Assembly: GCA_024644595.1 (NCBI GenBank)
Contig: JAHEHL010000004.1
Location: forward strand, 1-64,000
Length of the DNA stretch: 64,000 bases
Source of the DNA: Porticoccaceae bacterium
GTDB taxonomy: Bacteria > Pseudomonadota > Gammaproteobacteria > Pseudomonadales > Porticoccaceae
Direction: 5' to 3'
Shown here: positions 9,043 to 18,044 of the stretch, one piece after another
Position numbering within the stretch: position 1 is the first letter of the stretch
Layout of the letters: every line of letters starts with the position of its first letter
Position numbers and translations under genes: made by a program
Notes under the pieces: model-generated
Seen by the model: the letters and a program-made list of their open reading frames with translations, nothing else
Databases searched by the model: none
Told to the model about the DNA's origin: nothing

Positions 9043-9267
9043 ATGACATTGTGGGATCTTCAACAAGGCGCAACGGCCACCGTAGACAGCTTTGGCGCTG
9101 CGCTTCAGGGTGATTATCGCATTCGTCTTAGCGAACTGGGCTTCCACCCTGGCGAACAAATTGCCTGTGTCTTATCACCTAATCTCGGTGCACCAAAACT
9201 CTACCGTGTTAACAATACCGTCTATTCACTTGATGACAGTGTCGCAACACTGATCAACCTTGCCTAG
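9043..9267 (+). CDS. feoA: Ferrous iron transport protein FeoA
   Basis: A 74-residue SH3-like cytoplasmic protein that assists FeoB in ferrous iron uptake. Its length and beta-rich sequence (LSELGFHPGEQI) fit FeoA. It is the first gene of the operon and lies 15 bases before feoB. The Fur box upstream indicates repression when iron is plentiful. Confidence 0.92.
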   Translation: MTLWDLQQGATATVDSFGAALQGDYRIRLSELGFHPGEQIACVLSPNLGAPKLYRVNNTVYSLDDSVATLINLA

Positions 9268-9282
9268 AGCAGACCCCGTTTA

Positions 9283-11118
9283 ATGTCCAAAACCATCCTT
9301 ATCGGCAGTCCCAATTCCGGCAAGAGCCTGCTGTTTAACAAGCTAACCGGTCTCAACCAAAAAGTCGCCAACTTCCCCGGCATAACAGTCAGTATCAGCT
9401 CGGGAACTAATCTCGCTGATCATGAGAATTTGTTAATGGATTTTCCCGGAGTTTATTCTCTGCGGACGATTTCAGCTGAGGAAAAAGTCTCTGTCGAGGC
9501 CTTTTACGCCGGACTTAACGATCCACAGGTCAGCTCTGTAATCTGTGTTGTAGATACCACTCGGCTGGAAAAAGGACTGATTTTTGCTCTTCAGGTTATC
9601 AACGCCTGCGCCGAATTCGGCAAGCCCGTGGTGATCGCAGCCAATATGATGGATGTGCTAGACAGCCATGCCATGGACATGGATATTTCGGGGCTCTCCG
9701 AAGCGCTGCAAGTACCGGTAGTAGGCATCTCAGCAAAATCCGGAACCGGTCTCAACCAGCTCCAGCAATTGATTTCCCAGCACCGCGATCTGCCAACAGC
9801 TTTTGTCAGCGGTATTATTGCCAGTGACGACTCCGTCGTTCATCGCCAGGCACAACAGCTGGCGCAAAGCTATGGTCCCAAAGGTGATCTGCTGATTAAT
9901 GCCCAAACTAAACTCGACCGTTTCTTTTTGCACTCTTGGTTTGGTGGTGCGAGTTTCCTGGTGATCATGTATATGCTGTTTCAAAGCATCTTCACCTGGG
10001 CCGCTCCGGCTATGGATGCTGTAGAGAGCTCCCTGCAAATGGCGGCGGCATGGCTAGTGCCAATGCTACCCAGTGGCGGGGTCAGTGATTTTGTCTCCGA
10101 CGCCCTGTTTGGCGGCATCGGTGCATTTCTGGTTTTTGTACCACAGATCTTCGTCCTCACTCTGGTGGTTGGGATGCTCGAAGACAGTGGTTATCTCGCG
10201 CGCGCCGCAGTGATCTGCCATAAGCCGTTGCGCTTTTTTGGCCTGACCGGAAAAAGTTTTATCCCCATGCTCTCCGGCGTGGCCTGTGCCATTCCAGCTA
10301 TCTATGCAGCCCGCACCGTCGATTCACCGCGCAAGCGCTGGTTGACCTACCTGGCCATTCCACTGATGCCCTGCTCCGCTCGCCTGCCGGTATACAGCCT
10401 GTTGATCGCCGCCTTCGTTCCCAGCAGCTATGCTTTTGGCGGGCTTATTGGCTGGCAGGGACTGGCGATGGTGGGCATCTATCTGTTTGGTATCGTCTGC
10501 GGGCTGTTAGTCACGGCCGTGGTTTCACGAACCAATGCGGCCATGCAAACTGATCTACCATTTGTTTTGGAAATGCCACCCTACCGTCTGCCTTCGTGGC
10601 GACCCCTGGTTCGCAATGCCTGGAACCGCAGCAAACACTTCGTCACCAAAGCAGGCAAGGTTATCTTTAGCGTAACAGTAGTAATCTGGGTACTCGGCTA
10701 TTTCCCGAATCACGGCACAGCGCTGGGAGAATCTTGGCTTGGACAGATGGGACAGTTTATCGAACCTCTATTTGCCCCCTTTGGCCTCGACTGGAAGTAC
10801 GGCGTTGCAATTCTCTCGTCGTTTCTCGCCCGGGAAGTATTTGTCGGCACGCTGGGTACACTGTTTGGCATTGAAGGCGGAGAAGAAAATATTATCTCCC
10901 TGGCAGAACATATCCAAAATAGTGGCCTGCCAATAGGCGCCGGTTTTGCCCTGCTGGTGTTTTTCTCGATCGCACTGCAATGCGTTTCGACACTGGCGGT
11001 TTTACGCAGAGAGACTAACTCCTGGCGGCTACCCGCCCAGCTGTTTGTCAGCTACAGCATTTTTGCTTACAGCGCTGCTTGGGTGACCTTTGTTGTCGTT
11101 CAGGCTATCGCGGCCTAG
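9283..11118 (+). CDS. feoB: Ferrous iron transporter FeoB
   Basis: A 611-residue inner-membrane Fe(II) transporter. The N-terminal G domain has G1 GSPNSGKS (residues 8-15), G3 DFPG (53-56), G4 in ANMMD and G5 SAKSGTG. The membrane domain follows, with the two characteristic Cys-containing gate segments (GVACAIPAIYAART and IPLMPCSARLPVY). It is shorter than the 773-residue E. coli protein. No feoC follows; pabB comes next after 12 bases. Regulation is by Fur through the feoA promoter. Confidence 0.95.
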   Translation: MSKTILIGSPNSGKSLLFNKLTGLNQKVANFPGITVSISSGTNLADHENLLMDFPGVYSLRTISAEEKVSVEAFYAGLNDPQVSSVICVVDTTRLEKGLIFALQVINACAEFGKPVVIAANMMDVLDSHAMDMDISGLSEALQVPVVGISAKSGTGLNQLQQLISQHRDLPTAFVSGIIASDDSVVHRQAQQLAQSYGPKGDLLINAQTKLDRFFLHSWFGGASFLVIMYMLFQSIFTWAAPAMDAVESSLQMAAAWLVPMLPSGGVSDFVSDALFGGIGAFLVFVPQIFVLTLVVGMLEDSGYLARAAVICHKPLRFFGLTGKSFIPMLSGVACAIPAIYAARTVDSPRKRWLTYLAIPLMPCSARLPVYSLLIAAFVPSSYAFGGLIGWQGLAMVGIYLFGIVCGLLVTAVVSRTNAAMQTDLPFVLEMPPYRLPSWRPLVRNAWNRSKHFVTKAGKVIFSVTVVIWVLGYFPNHGTALGESWLGQMGQFIEPLFAPFGLDWKYGVAILSSFLAREVFVGTLGTLFGIEGGEENIISLAEHIQNSGLPIGAGFALLVFFSIALQCVSTLAVLRRETNSWRLPAQLFVSYSIFAYSAAWVTFVVVQAIAA

Positions 11119-11130
11119 GGCCGTATAACC

Positions 11131-12498
11131 ATGCCCAAACTCATCAATCGAGAGATCCCCTATCAGAGCAACAGTGAAAGTCTGTTTGCGCTAGTTCGTG
11201 ATTTGCCTGATGCAATCTGGCTCGACAGCGGTAAACCACGCAGTACTCAAGGGCGCTTCGACATTATTTCCGCCTGTCCCGACACGATTATTGAGACCCG
11301 CGGTGAGCGCTCAATAATCACCAGTCAAGACGGTGAACGGATCAGCAACGAAGACCCCTTTGTACTGGCAGAGCAACTTCTGCAGCCCATGCTAACGGAT
11401 GGTGACAGTGAATACCCTTTTGTCGGCGGCCTGATTGGCTACTTTGCCTATGACCTTGGCCGCCGCCTGATCGATATTCCCGAGACTGCCGGCGCGGTCA
11501 CTGACCTTCCTGACATGCGTATCGGTCGGTTTCTCTGGGCCCTGGTGGTTGACCATCAACTGCTGCGCACCGAGCTGGTATTGCACCCAACCTGCCCTGA
11601 TAGCTTAAGCGAGTTGATCAATACACGAATAAACACTGCGCAAGCAACAGCCAGCGGTGACTTCAAACTCAGAGATACATTTTCCGCAACACTGTCAGAA
11701 ACTCAATATCAGTCAGCTATTCGCGATATCAAAGGCTATATAGGCTCCGGCGATTGCTACCAGACCAACTTTACCCAGCATTTCTCCGCGCAATTCAGCG
11801 GCGATCTGTGGCCAGCTTACATCGCCTTGCGTCAAGCGCTGGGATCACCCTACTCGGTATTCTGGCAATGGCGTGACCAGGGACTGCTGTGCCTATCACC
11901 GGAGCGGTTTATCAAGCTCACCGACAACCAGGCGGAGACCAAACCGATCAAAGGAACCATCAAGCGCGGCGAGACCCCGGAAGATGATCAACAGGCTGCA
12001 CAGGCCCTGGTTGCCAGCGCCAAAGACCGCGCCGAAAACCTGATGATTGTCGACCTGTTGCGCAATGACCTCGGCAGAAACTGTCAGCCCGGCAGCATTC
12101 GGGTCCCTAAGCTTTTCGAACTTGAGAGCTTTCCCAACGTTCACCATCTGGTTAGCACCGTCACCGGTGTGCTGGCCGACAGCGCAACGCCACTGGATTT
12201 GCTGAGAGATAGCTTTCCCGGCGGTTCGATCACCGGTGCGCCAAAGAAACGGGCTATGGAGATTATTGAACAGTTGGAACCGGTGCGGCGGTCAGTCTAC
12301 TGCGGCAGCATCGGCTATATCAGTGCCAACCAAAATATGGATACCAATATCGCTATTCGCACACTGATTGCCGATGGCGAGACATTACACTGCTGGGGCG
12401 GTGGCGGCATTGTTGCCGACTCCGAGGAGAGTCAGGAATATCAAGAGTCTATTGATAAAATCAGGGCGCTACTAGCTGCCCTCGAGGGCTTTTTATAA
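11131..12498 (+). CDS. pabB: Aminodeoxychorismate synthase component I
   Basis: A 455-residue chorismate-binding enzyme that makes 4-amino-4-deoxychorismate for folate synthesis, using ammonia from a PabA-type glutaminase not seen here. The PIKGT motif with Lys274 distinguishes PabB from anthranilate synthase TrpE. The C-terminal GGSITGAPKKRAMEII and the CGSIGYI segment are the usual chorismate-site motifs. It lies 12 bases after feoB and may be co-transcribed with it. It converges with avtA, leaving only 11 bases between them. Confidence 0.93.
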   Translation: MPKLINREIPYQSNSESLFALVRDLPDAIWLDSGKPRSTQGRFDIISACPDTIIETRGERSIITSQDGERISNEDPFVLAEQLLQPMLTDGDSEYPFVGGLIGYFAYDLGRRLIDIPETAGAVTDLPDMRIGRFLWALVVDHQLLRTELVLHPTCPDSLSELINTRINTAQATASGDFKLRDTFSATLSETQYQSAIRDIKGYIGSGDCYQTNFTQHFSAQFSGDLWPAYIALRQALGSPYSVFWQWRDQGLLCLSPERFIKLTDNQAETKPIKGTIKRGETPEDDQQAAQALVASAKDRAENLMIVDLLRNDLGRNCQPGSIRVPKLFELESFPNVHHLVSTVTGVLADSATPLDLLRDSFPGGSITGAPKKRAMEIIEQLEPVRRSVYCGSIGYISANQNMDTNIAIRTLIADGETLHCWGGGGIVADSEESQEYQESIDKIRALLAALEGFL

Positions 12499-12509
12499 TC
12501 AGGCTGTTT

Positions 12510-13763
12510 CTACTCCTGATACGCCCTGGCAACTTCTTCAGCAATAATTTCAACCCCCGCCTTTACCACTGACCCATCCTGAGCGTACGAGACACGAATG
12601 CATTCCTGCTGATGCCGCCAGTCACAAGTGATTCCTGGAAAGAAATTATGCCCCGGCACAACCAAAACACCACGTACCTTGAGTCGCTCATAGAGTGTTT
12701 GACTGCTTATCGGCAACCCTTCAAACCACAGCCACAAAAAAATTGCTCCCTCTGGCCGGTGAATGCGAAACGGTAGATCTCCCAACGCCTGCCGGAACCA
12801 CTTCACCGTAGTCTCCGCACGCTGCCGGTAGAAAGGCGCAATCGTCTGCCTGCTCAGCGACAGTATCTCGCCACTACTCACCAACTCCCGCGCCAGCGCC
12901 GGACCAAGATTGCCGCAGGCTAAACTGACAATAGTATTGGCACGGGTATAGGCCTGGATCAATTCCTCGCTGGCGACAATAATACCTGTGCGCACGCCGG
13001 GCAGGCCGAGCTTGGAAAGGCTTAAAACCAGAATCGTGTTGTTATTCCAGTGCGGTTTGGCATTGTTAAAAATAATACTGGGGAACGGCAGACCGTAGGC
13101 ACCATCAAGAATAAATGGAATGTCATTGCTCTGGGCTATCGCGTCAAGTTGCTCGACTTCCGCGTCGGTCAGCACATTGCCAGTGGGGTTTGTTGGTCGC
13201 GACACACACAACGCAGCGGCACGCTGATCGACATTAAGGCGTGAGAAGTCGACATGGTATTTAAACAAATTTCCGTCAAGCAGCTCGATCTCGGGTCGGG
13301 TCGCTGTGAATAGATCGTCGCTCAAGCCGATATCGCGATAGCCGATATATTCCGGCGCCAGTGGCAGATGAATGCTGCGCCGAGTACCATCTGGCATCTC
13401 GCCGGCGAACATGTTGTAGAGCACAAAAAATGCTGACTGGCTGCCGTTAGAAACCGCGATGTTGCGCGCCGATAACTGCCAGCCAAACTGCTGTTGTAAC
13501 AGACCTGCAATCTGCTCGAGAAAGTCCTTGTCACCCTGGGGCGATTGATAGACACCCATTAAACTATGCAACTGCGCGGGATCGGCGAGAACCGTCTCGA
13601 ACCGGGCCCTAAAAACCTGTTCGACCTCTGGAATACGTCCGGGATTACCGCCGCCCATAAAGATCATATTCGGGTTTTCGTTGAGCGCCGTACCGAGATC
13701 ATCCATCAACTCGACTATGCCTGACTGCCTGGAAAACTTTTCACCAAATTTGGATAACTGCAC
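12510..13763 (-). CDS. avtA: Valine-pyruvate transaminase AvtA
   Basis: A 417-residue class I/II PLP-dependent aminotransferase that exchanges amino groups between valine or 2-oxoisovalerate and alanine or pyruvate. The N-terminus (FGEKFSRQSGIVELMDDLG and MGGGNPGRIPE) closely follows E. coli AvtA. The PLP lysine lies in VLSLSKLGLPGVRTG. The SRPTNPTGN segment is also present. It is on the same strand as the following alkB-like gene, 56 bases from it, and may be the last gene of that transcript. Confidence 0.88.
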   Translation of the reverse strand: MQLSKFGEKFSRQSGIVELMDDLGTALNENPNMIFMGGGNPGRIPEVEQVFRARFETVLADPAQLHSLMGVYQSPQGDKDFLEQIAGLLQQQFGWQLSARNIAVSNGSQSAFFVLYNMFAGEMPDGTRRSIHLPLAPEYIGYRDIGLSDDLFTATRPEIELLDGNLFKYHVDFSRLNVDQRAAALCVSRPTNPTGNVLTDAEVEQLDAIAQSNDIPFILDGAYGLPFPSIIFNNAKPHWNNNTILVLSLSKLGLPGVRTGIIVASEELIQAYTRANTIVSLACGNLGPALARELVSSGEILSLSRQTIAPFYRQRAETTVKWFRQALGDLPFRIHRPEGAIFLWLWFEGLPISSQTLYERLKVRGVLVVPGHNFFPGITCDWRHQQECIRVSYAQDGSVVKAGVEIIAEEVARAYQE

Positions 13764-13819
13764 TAATGTCCTCTCCTTGCATCCCTGTCTATTGTTGACT
13801 CCATGAAGCTTGTTAGCTG

Positions 13820-14431
13820 TTAACGACCATTCATATAGCGAAAGGTAAAATTAACCCGCGCCGAGTGCACGGCTTTACTCTTTGCCACTCGGTGTTGCCA
13901 GTGGCCTTGGATGCCGGCGCCCATCAGCAACAGTGATCCGTGAGGCAAAGAAATCGCCAGCCGTTGTTTGGTCAGATTATGGCGCAGTTGAAATACCCGC
14001 TCAGCCCCGAGGCTCAATGAGGCGATTAACGGCTCAAAACCCAGCTCAGGCTCGTCGTCCGCATGCCAGTCGACACTGTCTGAACCATCACGATAATAAT
14101 TGACCAGCGCGCGATTAAAGCGTTCTTCTGTCTCCCTCTCAACGCTCTCACGCAGCGTATCCATCCACTCGGGAAACGTAACTGCCTGCAAGCGAATATT
14201 GGAGTATGTGTAACTAGTTTTCGGGTCACCGAACCACTGTTGCAGACGCGGGATCGGAATCGTTTTTCCGACAATACGAATACTATCTTTACGCCAGGGA
14301 ATTTCGGCAATCGACCGCTCCAACAGGGCATCGGCACGCTCCCTGGGGAGCCAATTAGGCCAGAAACTGATATGGCTCTGCCGCTCTGCGGTTAATGGCA
14401 CTGGAATTATCTGGCAGTCAAACAGATCCAT
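13820..14431 (-). CDS. AlkB-like 2-oxoglutarate/Fe(II) dioxygenase
   Basis: A 203-residue AlkB-family oxygenase, probably removing alkyl lesions such as 1-methyladenine or 3-methylcytosine from DNA or RNA. Iron ligands are His123, Asp125 (HAD) and His180. 2-Oxoglutarate is bound by Arg192 and Arg198 in the RVNFTFR motif. It resembles the ALKBH2/3-like group more than the shorter E. coli AlkB. The ATG shares one base with the murB stop (TAATG), so translation is coupled. Confidence 0.9.
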   Translation of the reverse strand: MDLFDCQIIPVPLTAERQSHISFWPNWLPRERADALLERSIAEIPWRKDSIRIVGKTIPIPRLQQWFGDPKTSYTYSNIRLQAVTFPEWMDTLRESVERETEERFNRALVNYYRDGSDSVDWHADDEPELGFEPLIASLSLGAERVFQLRHNLTKQRLAISLPHGSLLLMGAGIQGHWQHRVAKSKAVHSARVNFTFRYMNGR

Positions 14432-15507
14432 TAGTTAACACCATAGATACGCGGTTCAATCTCGAGACTAATAGCAAAACGTTGCTCCACGGATTGTCGC
14501 ACCTCCCCGGCCAACGCCAACAACTCCGCACCGCTAGCCTGGCCGCGATTGATCAGTACCAGCGCCTGTCGGTCATGCACGCCCACTTCACCGCGCTCAG
14601 CTCCTTTCAAACCGCACTGTTCAATTAACCAGGCTGCAGGAATTTTTGCGCCACCATCGGGCTGCGGGTAATTAGGCATATCCTCAAACTGCGCTAAGAG
14701 CGCGTTCAACTGTGGCTGTTTGAGCAACGGATTCTTGAAAAAGCTTCCAGCATTAGGTAACAGTGCCGGATCAGGCAGCTTTTGCCGACGAATCTCACAC
14801 ACCAGATTGCTGACAAGCCGCGGGGTAATCGCCTCAGACGTGAGGCCCTCGCGCCGGCAGAACGCCTCAACGGCGGCACTTAGCGCGGGATAGCTAATGT
14901 TCGGCTCGGGTTTGGTGCTGAGACGCAAGGTGACATCGACAATAATATAGCGATCGTATCCAGCGTGTTTAAACAGGCTATCGCGATAACCAAACTCACA
15001 ACTCTGCCTATCAAAACACACCAACTCACCGGACTGTCTGTCCAGTGCTTGCAATGAGATAAGCCGATCGGCCAGCTCCACGCCATAGGCACCAATATTC
15101 TGAATCGGCGCAGCACCCATGGTCCCAGGTATCAACGAGAGGTTTTCCAGGCCGTACCAACCCTGATCAAGACAAAAAAGTACCTGCTGATGCCAGTTTT
15201 CACCTGCGGCAAAGGTCACATCAACCGCATTAGCCAAATCACCAGTTGCATTGCCAGCAGCGGTTACATAGCGATGACTCACCCCACGCAGGTCAATCTG
15301 GATAACCAGACCCGGAATATCACCGGCCAGTACAATATTACTACCGCCGCCAATAATGGTGACCACAAGCGCGCTGGTGCGGGCCAACTCGAGCGCCTGA
15401 AGCAGCTGGCTGTGCTCACTGACCGAACAAAAATACTCTGCTGTTGACGGCAGCGCCAGAGTGTTGAAGGCGCGCAGAGAAACGTTTTGCTGAATTACCG
15501 GTGTCAA
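14431..15507 (-). CDS. murB: UDP-N-acetylenolpyruvoylglucosamine reductase
   Basis: A 358-residue FAD enzyme that reduces UDP-GlcNAc-enolpyruvate to UDP-MurNAc in the cytoplasm, the second committed step of peptidoglycan synthesis. FAD-binding motifs (GGGSNIVL, LIPGTMGAAPIQNIGAYG) and the catalytic-serine segment NAGSFFKNP are present. The length is that of the longer type I enzymes. Its start overlaps the stop of the phosphatase gene by four bases. Confidence 0.95.
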   Translation of the reverse strand: MTPVIQQNVSLRAFNTLALPSTAEYFCSVSEHSQLLQALELARTSALVVTIIGGGSNIVLAGDIPGLVIQIDLRGVSHRYVTAAGNATGDLANAVDVTFAAGENWHQQVLFCLDQGWYGLENLSLIPGTMGAAPIQNIGAYGVELADRLISLQALDRQSGELVCFDRQSCEFGYRDSLFKHAGYDRYIIVDVTLRLSTKPEPNISYPALSAAVEAFCRREGLTSEAITPRLVSNLVCEIRRQKLPDPALLPNAGSFFKNPLLKQPQLNALLAQFEDMPNYPQPDGGAKIPAAWLIEQCGLKGAERGEVGVHDRQALVLINRGQASGAELLALAGEVRQSVEQRFAISLEIEPRIYGVN

Positions 15508-16010
15508 CGCTGCTGCACCTCAGGGTGGCTCGCCTCAATATGCTGCAAAAGCCCAGCCGAGGCATCTTCCACCAGATCAAAAACCAGCTCAAACCCATCT
15601 TCTTCGCCGTAATACGGGTCCGGCACCTCCGTCCGCTCAGACTGACCGGAGAAATCGAGAAACAAACCTACATGCCCACTGTAATGGTCCGGTTGCATGG
15701 CACGCAGATCTTTCAGGTTAGCCTTGTCCATAGCAATAATATAATCGAATTCGGCAAAATCCTCGGCGCTGACAAGTCGTGCCCGCAAGCCGCTGAGGTC
15801 ATAGCCTTTCGCAGCCGCCACCTGCGTAGTGCGCTGGTCCGGCGCATGGCCCAAATGCCAGTCACCGGTACCCGCAGAATCGACAATAATGGCTTGCTGA
15901 TAACCGCGATCAGCAACCAATTTAGCAAACACGCCATGGGCTGTGGGAGAACGGCAGATATTACCGAGACAGACAAACAGAACTGAAATGGGAGCAGACG
16001 CTGTGCGCAT
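15504..16010 (-). CDS. Low molecular weight protein-tyrosine phosphatase
   Basis: A 168-residue LMW-PTP. The P-loop CxxxxxRS is Cys14 to Ser21 (CLGNICRS), with Cys14 as nucleophile. The general acid Asp131 lies in PDPYYG. Substrates are not known from context. In other gammaproteobacteria the same gene sits between kdsB and murB, as here. It overlaps murB (ATGA). Confidence 0.9.
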   Translation of the reverse strand: MRTASAPISVLFVCLGNICRSPTAHGVFAKLVADRGYQQAIIVDSAGTGDWHLGHAPDQRTTQVAAAKGYDLSGLRARLVSAEDFAEFDYIIAMDKANLKDLRAMQPDHYSGHVGLFLDFSGQSERTEVPDPYYGEEDGFELVFDLVEDASAGLLQHIEASHPEVQQR

Positions 16011-16074
16011 AAGAGAGATTCCGGACGTTTTATTTATTAACCTATAATCTTATAAATACTTTTTAACTTATTGT

Positions 16075-16830
16075 TTATTCGAATAATTCGATAACAGCTT
16101 TCAGATCTGCTTCCGTGTCGATACCCCCAGGAACAGCCTCAATTGCTCTGACCCCATGTATCGCAACGCCATGCCACATAAACCGCAACTGCTCGAGCTT
16201 TTCAGTATTTTCAATCGGCGCGACAGGCCAGGTAACAAAGTCATTAAGCTCTCTGACACGGTAGGCATAGATACCAATATGGCGGGAAAATGCTTGATCA
16301 TTGGGCAGCTCAGTATCGTCACTGACAGAATGGTCTCGCGGCCACGGGATCGGCGCACGACTAAAATAGAGTGCAATATCCTGCTGATTAGTCACCAGCT
16401 TGACTACATTAGGATTATGCAGCGCCTCAAGCGTTTCAATAGGCTCGCAGAGTGTGGCCACACCGGCCTTGGGGTTTGCCGCGAGGTTGCCGGCAACCTG
16501 ATTGATCACCGCCGGTGGAATAAGTGGTTCATCGCCCTGAACGTTAACCACCAACTCATTATCGGCCAGTCCGAGCAGAGCGGCAACCTCCTGCAATCGA
16601 TCAGTTCCCGAGGGATGGTCTGCTCTGGTCATACAAACCTCAGCACCAAAGTCCCGTGCCGCCTCTTCGATCCGCAGATCATCAGTAGCTATCACCACAC
16701 GCTGTGCTGCGCTTTTACCCGCCTGTTCCCAGACCCGCTGAATCATCGATTTGCCGGCGATATCCCGCAGTGGCTTGCCGGGCAGACGTGTAGATCCAAA
16801 ACGGGCGGGAATAATAACTGTAAATTGCAT
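16075..16830 (-). CDS. kdsB: 3-deoxy-manno-octulosonate cytidylyltransferase
   Basis: A 251-residue enzyme that activates Kdo as CMP-Kdo for lipopolysaccharide inner-core synthesis. The nucleotide-binding N-terminus ([16 protein letters not shown]) and the central [12 protein letters not shown] motif are diagnostic. Length matches the family. It lies 92 bases downstream of lpxK on the same strand. Confidence 0.96.
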   Translation of the reverse strand: MQFTVIIPARFGSTRLPGKPLRDIAGKSMIQRVWEQAGKSAAQRVVIATDDLRIEEAARDFGAEVCMTRADHPSGTDRLQEVAALLGLADNELVVNVQGDEPLIPPAVINQVAGNLAANPKAGVATLCEPIETLEALHNPNVVKLVTNQQDIALYFSRAPIPWPRDHSVSDDTELPNDQAFSRHIGIYAYRVRELNDFVTWPVAPIENTEKLEQLRFMWHGVAIHGVRAIEAVPGGIDTEADLKAVIELFE

Positions 16831-16922
16831 GATGTTTTCACTATATCCTTTTTAAAACAGGCTTTTCGTTATACCCAAATCTATAACCCGGATGAATTTA
16901 AGCCGCTTAGAGCCAATAGCTT

Positions 16923-18044
16923 TCATACCCGAGCGATCTCAATCCCTGCAGCGACAGCGTCAATCTGGATCGCTAAGCGTTCGACAAAATCCTGGGGTAA
17001 CTGCGCCTCAATGTCTAGTACCCAGATATTCTCAGACAGTTGATCACTTCCGCTCGCAGTCAACTTAACCGCATCTTTAGCGGTGATAATAACTGGCCAG
17101 TCGTCAGCAAAGCACAGCTCGGCATCCGTTAACCACTGGTGATCATCAAAGCTGTGCAGATCGACCTGTAATCCCAGCGCTCGCAGGGTTTCGGCAAAGC
17201 GCTGCGGATTCCCAATCGCCGCTACAGCGTGCGCAGGCGTGCCTTCACGAGCCTGGAGCCAGACCTCAATCGGCACTGATTCACCTGAGCAAAGTTGGGT
17301 AAATTGCCGTGCTGCAATAGCCATCACGTCGACTGAATCAGCAAAGTAACCCAGCTGTGCCTCAATCGAACCAGCCTTGGTTGAGCTGTTAGCACCCATA
17401 TTGAAGATTACATAGTCAGCCTGACTCAACCGCCCAGCACCTTCACGCAAAGGACCGGCTGGCAGCCGACGGCGGTTGCCAAGGCCGCGCTGGCCATCGA
17501 CAACAACAATTTCAATATCGCGATGCAGCCTATAGTGTTGCAGCCCGTCATCACTCAACACCACGTCACAGACATAATTTTCAAGCAGATAGTCGACCGC
17601 TGCAGCTCTGTTGAGGTCGACCACTACCGGGCAACCGGTCAACTGTGCAATCAGGAGCGGCTCATCACCACTCTGTGACACATCGGTCTGTGACGTCACA
17701 GCCAATGGATAGTAAGCGGGCTTGCCGCCATAGCCGCGGCTGACGACGCCGGGCTTGTAACCACGTTGCTTGAGCGCTGCGATCAGCGCCACAATCAACG
17801 GCGTTTTACCACTGCCGCCAACAGAGATATTACCCACAACAATCACCGGCGCCGCGTAAAGGTCACCTTGATGCCTCGCCTGTAGATAGCGCCGCCTCAT
17901 ACCTGACAACGCAGCAAAAACCCAGGATAGCGGCAGTAGTAATTTGAGCCACAGACTGTCGCGCTGCCAGGCTCTTGTCAGACGTTGTTCAAGCGACAAT
18001 CTCGGCCTCGGATTCAGTAAATTGCTTTCGGTAGAGCTGCGCAT
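16923..18044 (-). CDS. lpxK: Tetraacyldisaccharide 4'-kinase LpxK
   Basis: A 373-residue membrane-associated kinase that phosphorylates the lipid A disaccharide to give lipid IVA. The P-loop is GNISVGGSGKTP, and a hydrophobic anchor segment lies near the N-terminus. Two starts are credible. The ATG at 18044 has GAGGG six bases upstream but overlaps msbA by 56 bases. A TTG at 17999 overlaps the msbA stop region and has GAGG upstream. The overlap either way indicates translational coupling with msbA. Confidence 0.94.
   Translation of the reverse strand: MRSSTESNLLNPRPRLSLEQRLTRAWQRDSLWLKLLLPLSWVFAALSGMRRRYLQARHQGDLYAAPVIVVGNISVGGSGKTPLIVALIAALKQRGYKPGVVSRGYGGKPAYYPLAVTSQTDVSQSGDEPLLIAQLTGCPVVVDLNRAAAVDYLLENYVCDVVLSDDGLQHYRLHRDIEIVVVDGQRGLGNRRRLPAGPLREGAGRLSQADYVIFNMGANSSTKAGSIEAQLGYFADSVDVMAIAARQFTQLCSGESVPIEVWLQAREGTPAHAVAAIGNPQRFAETLRALGLQVDLHSFDDHQWLTDAELCFADDWPVIITAKDAVKLTASGSDQLSENIWVLDIEAQLPQDFVERLAIQIDAVAAGIEIARV

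Noticed and set aside
16156-17043. 295-codon open frame on the plus strand
   Set aside because: Antisense to kdsB and the end of lpxK; a shadow frame without family resemblance.
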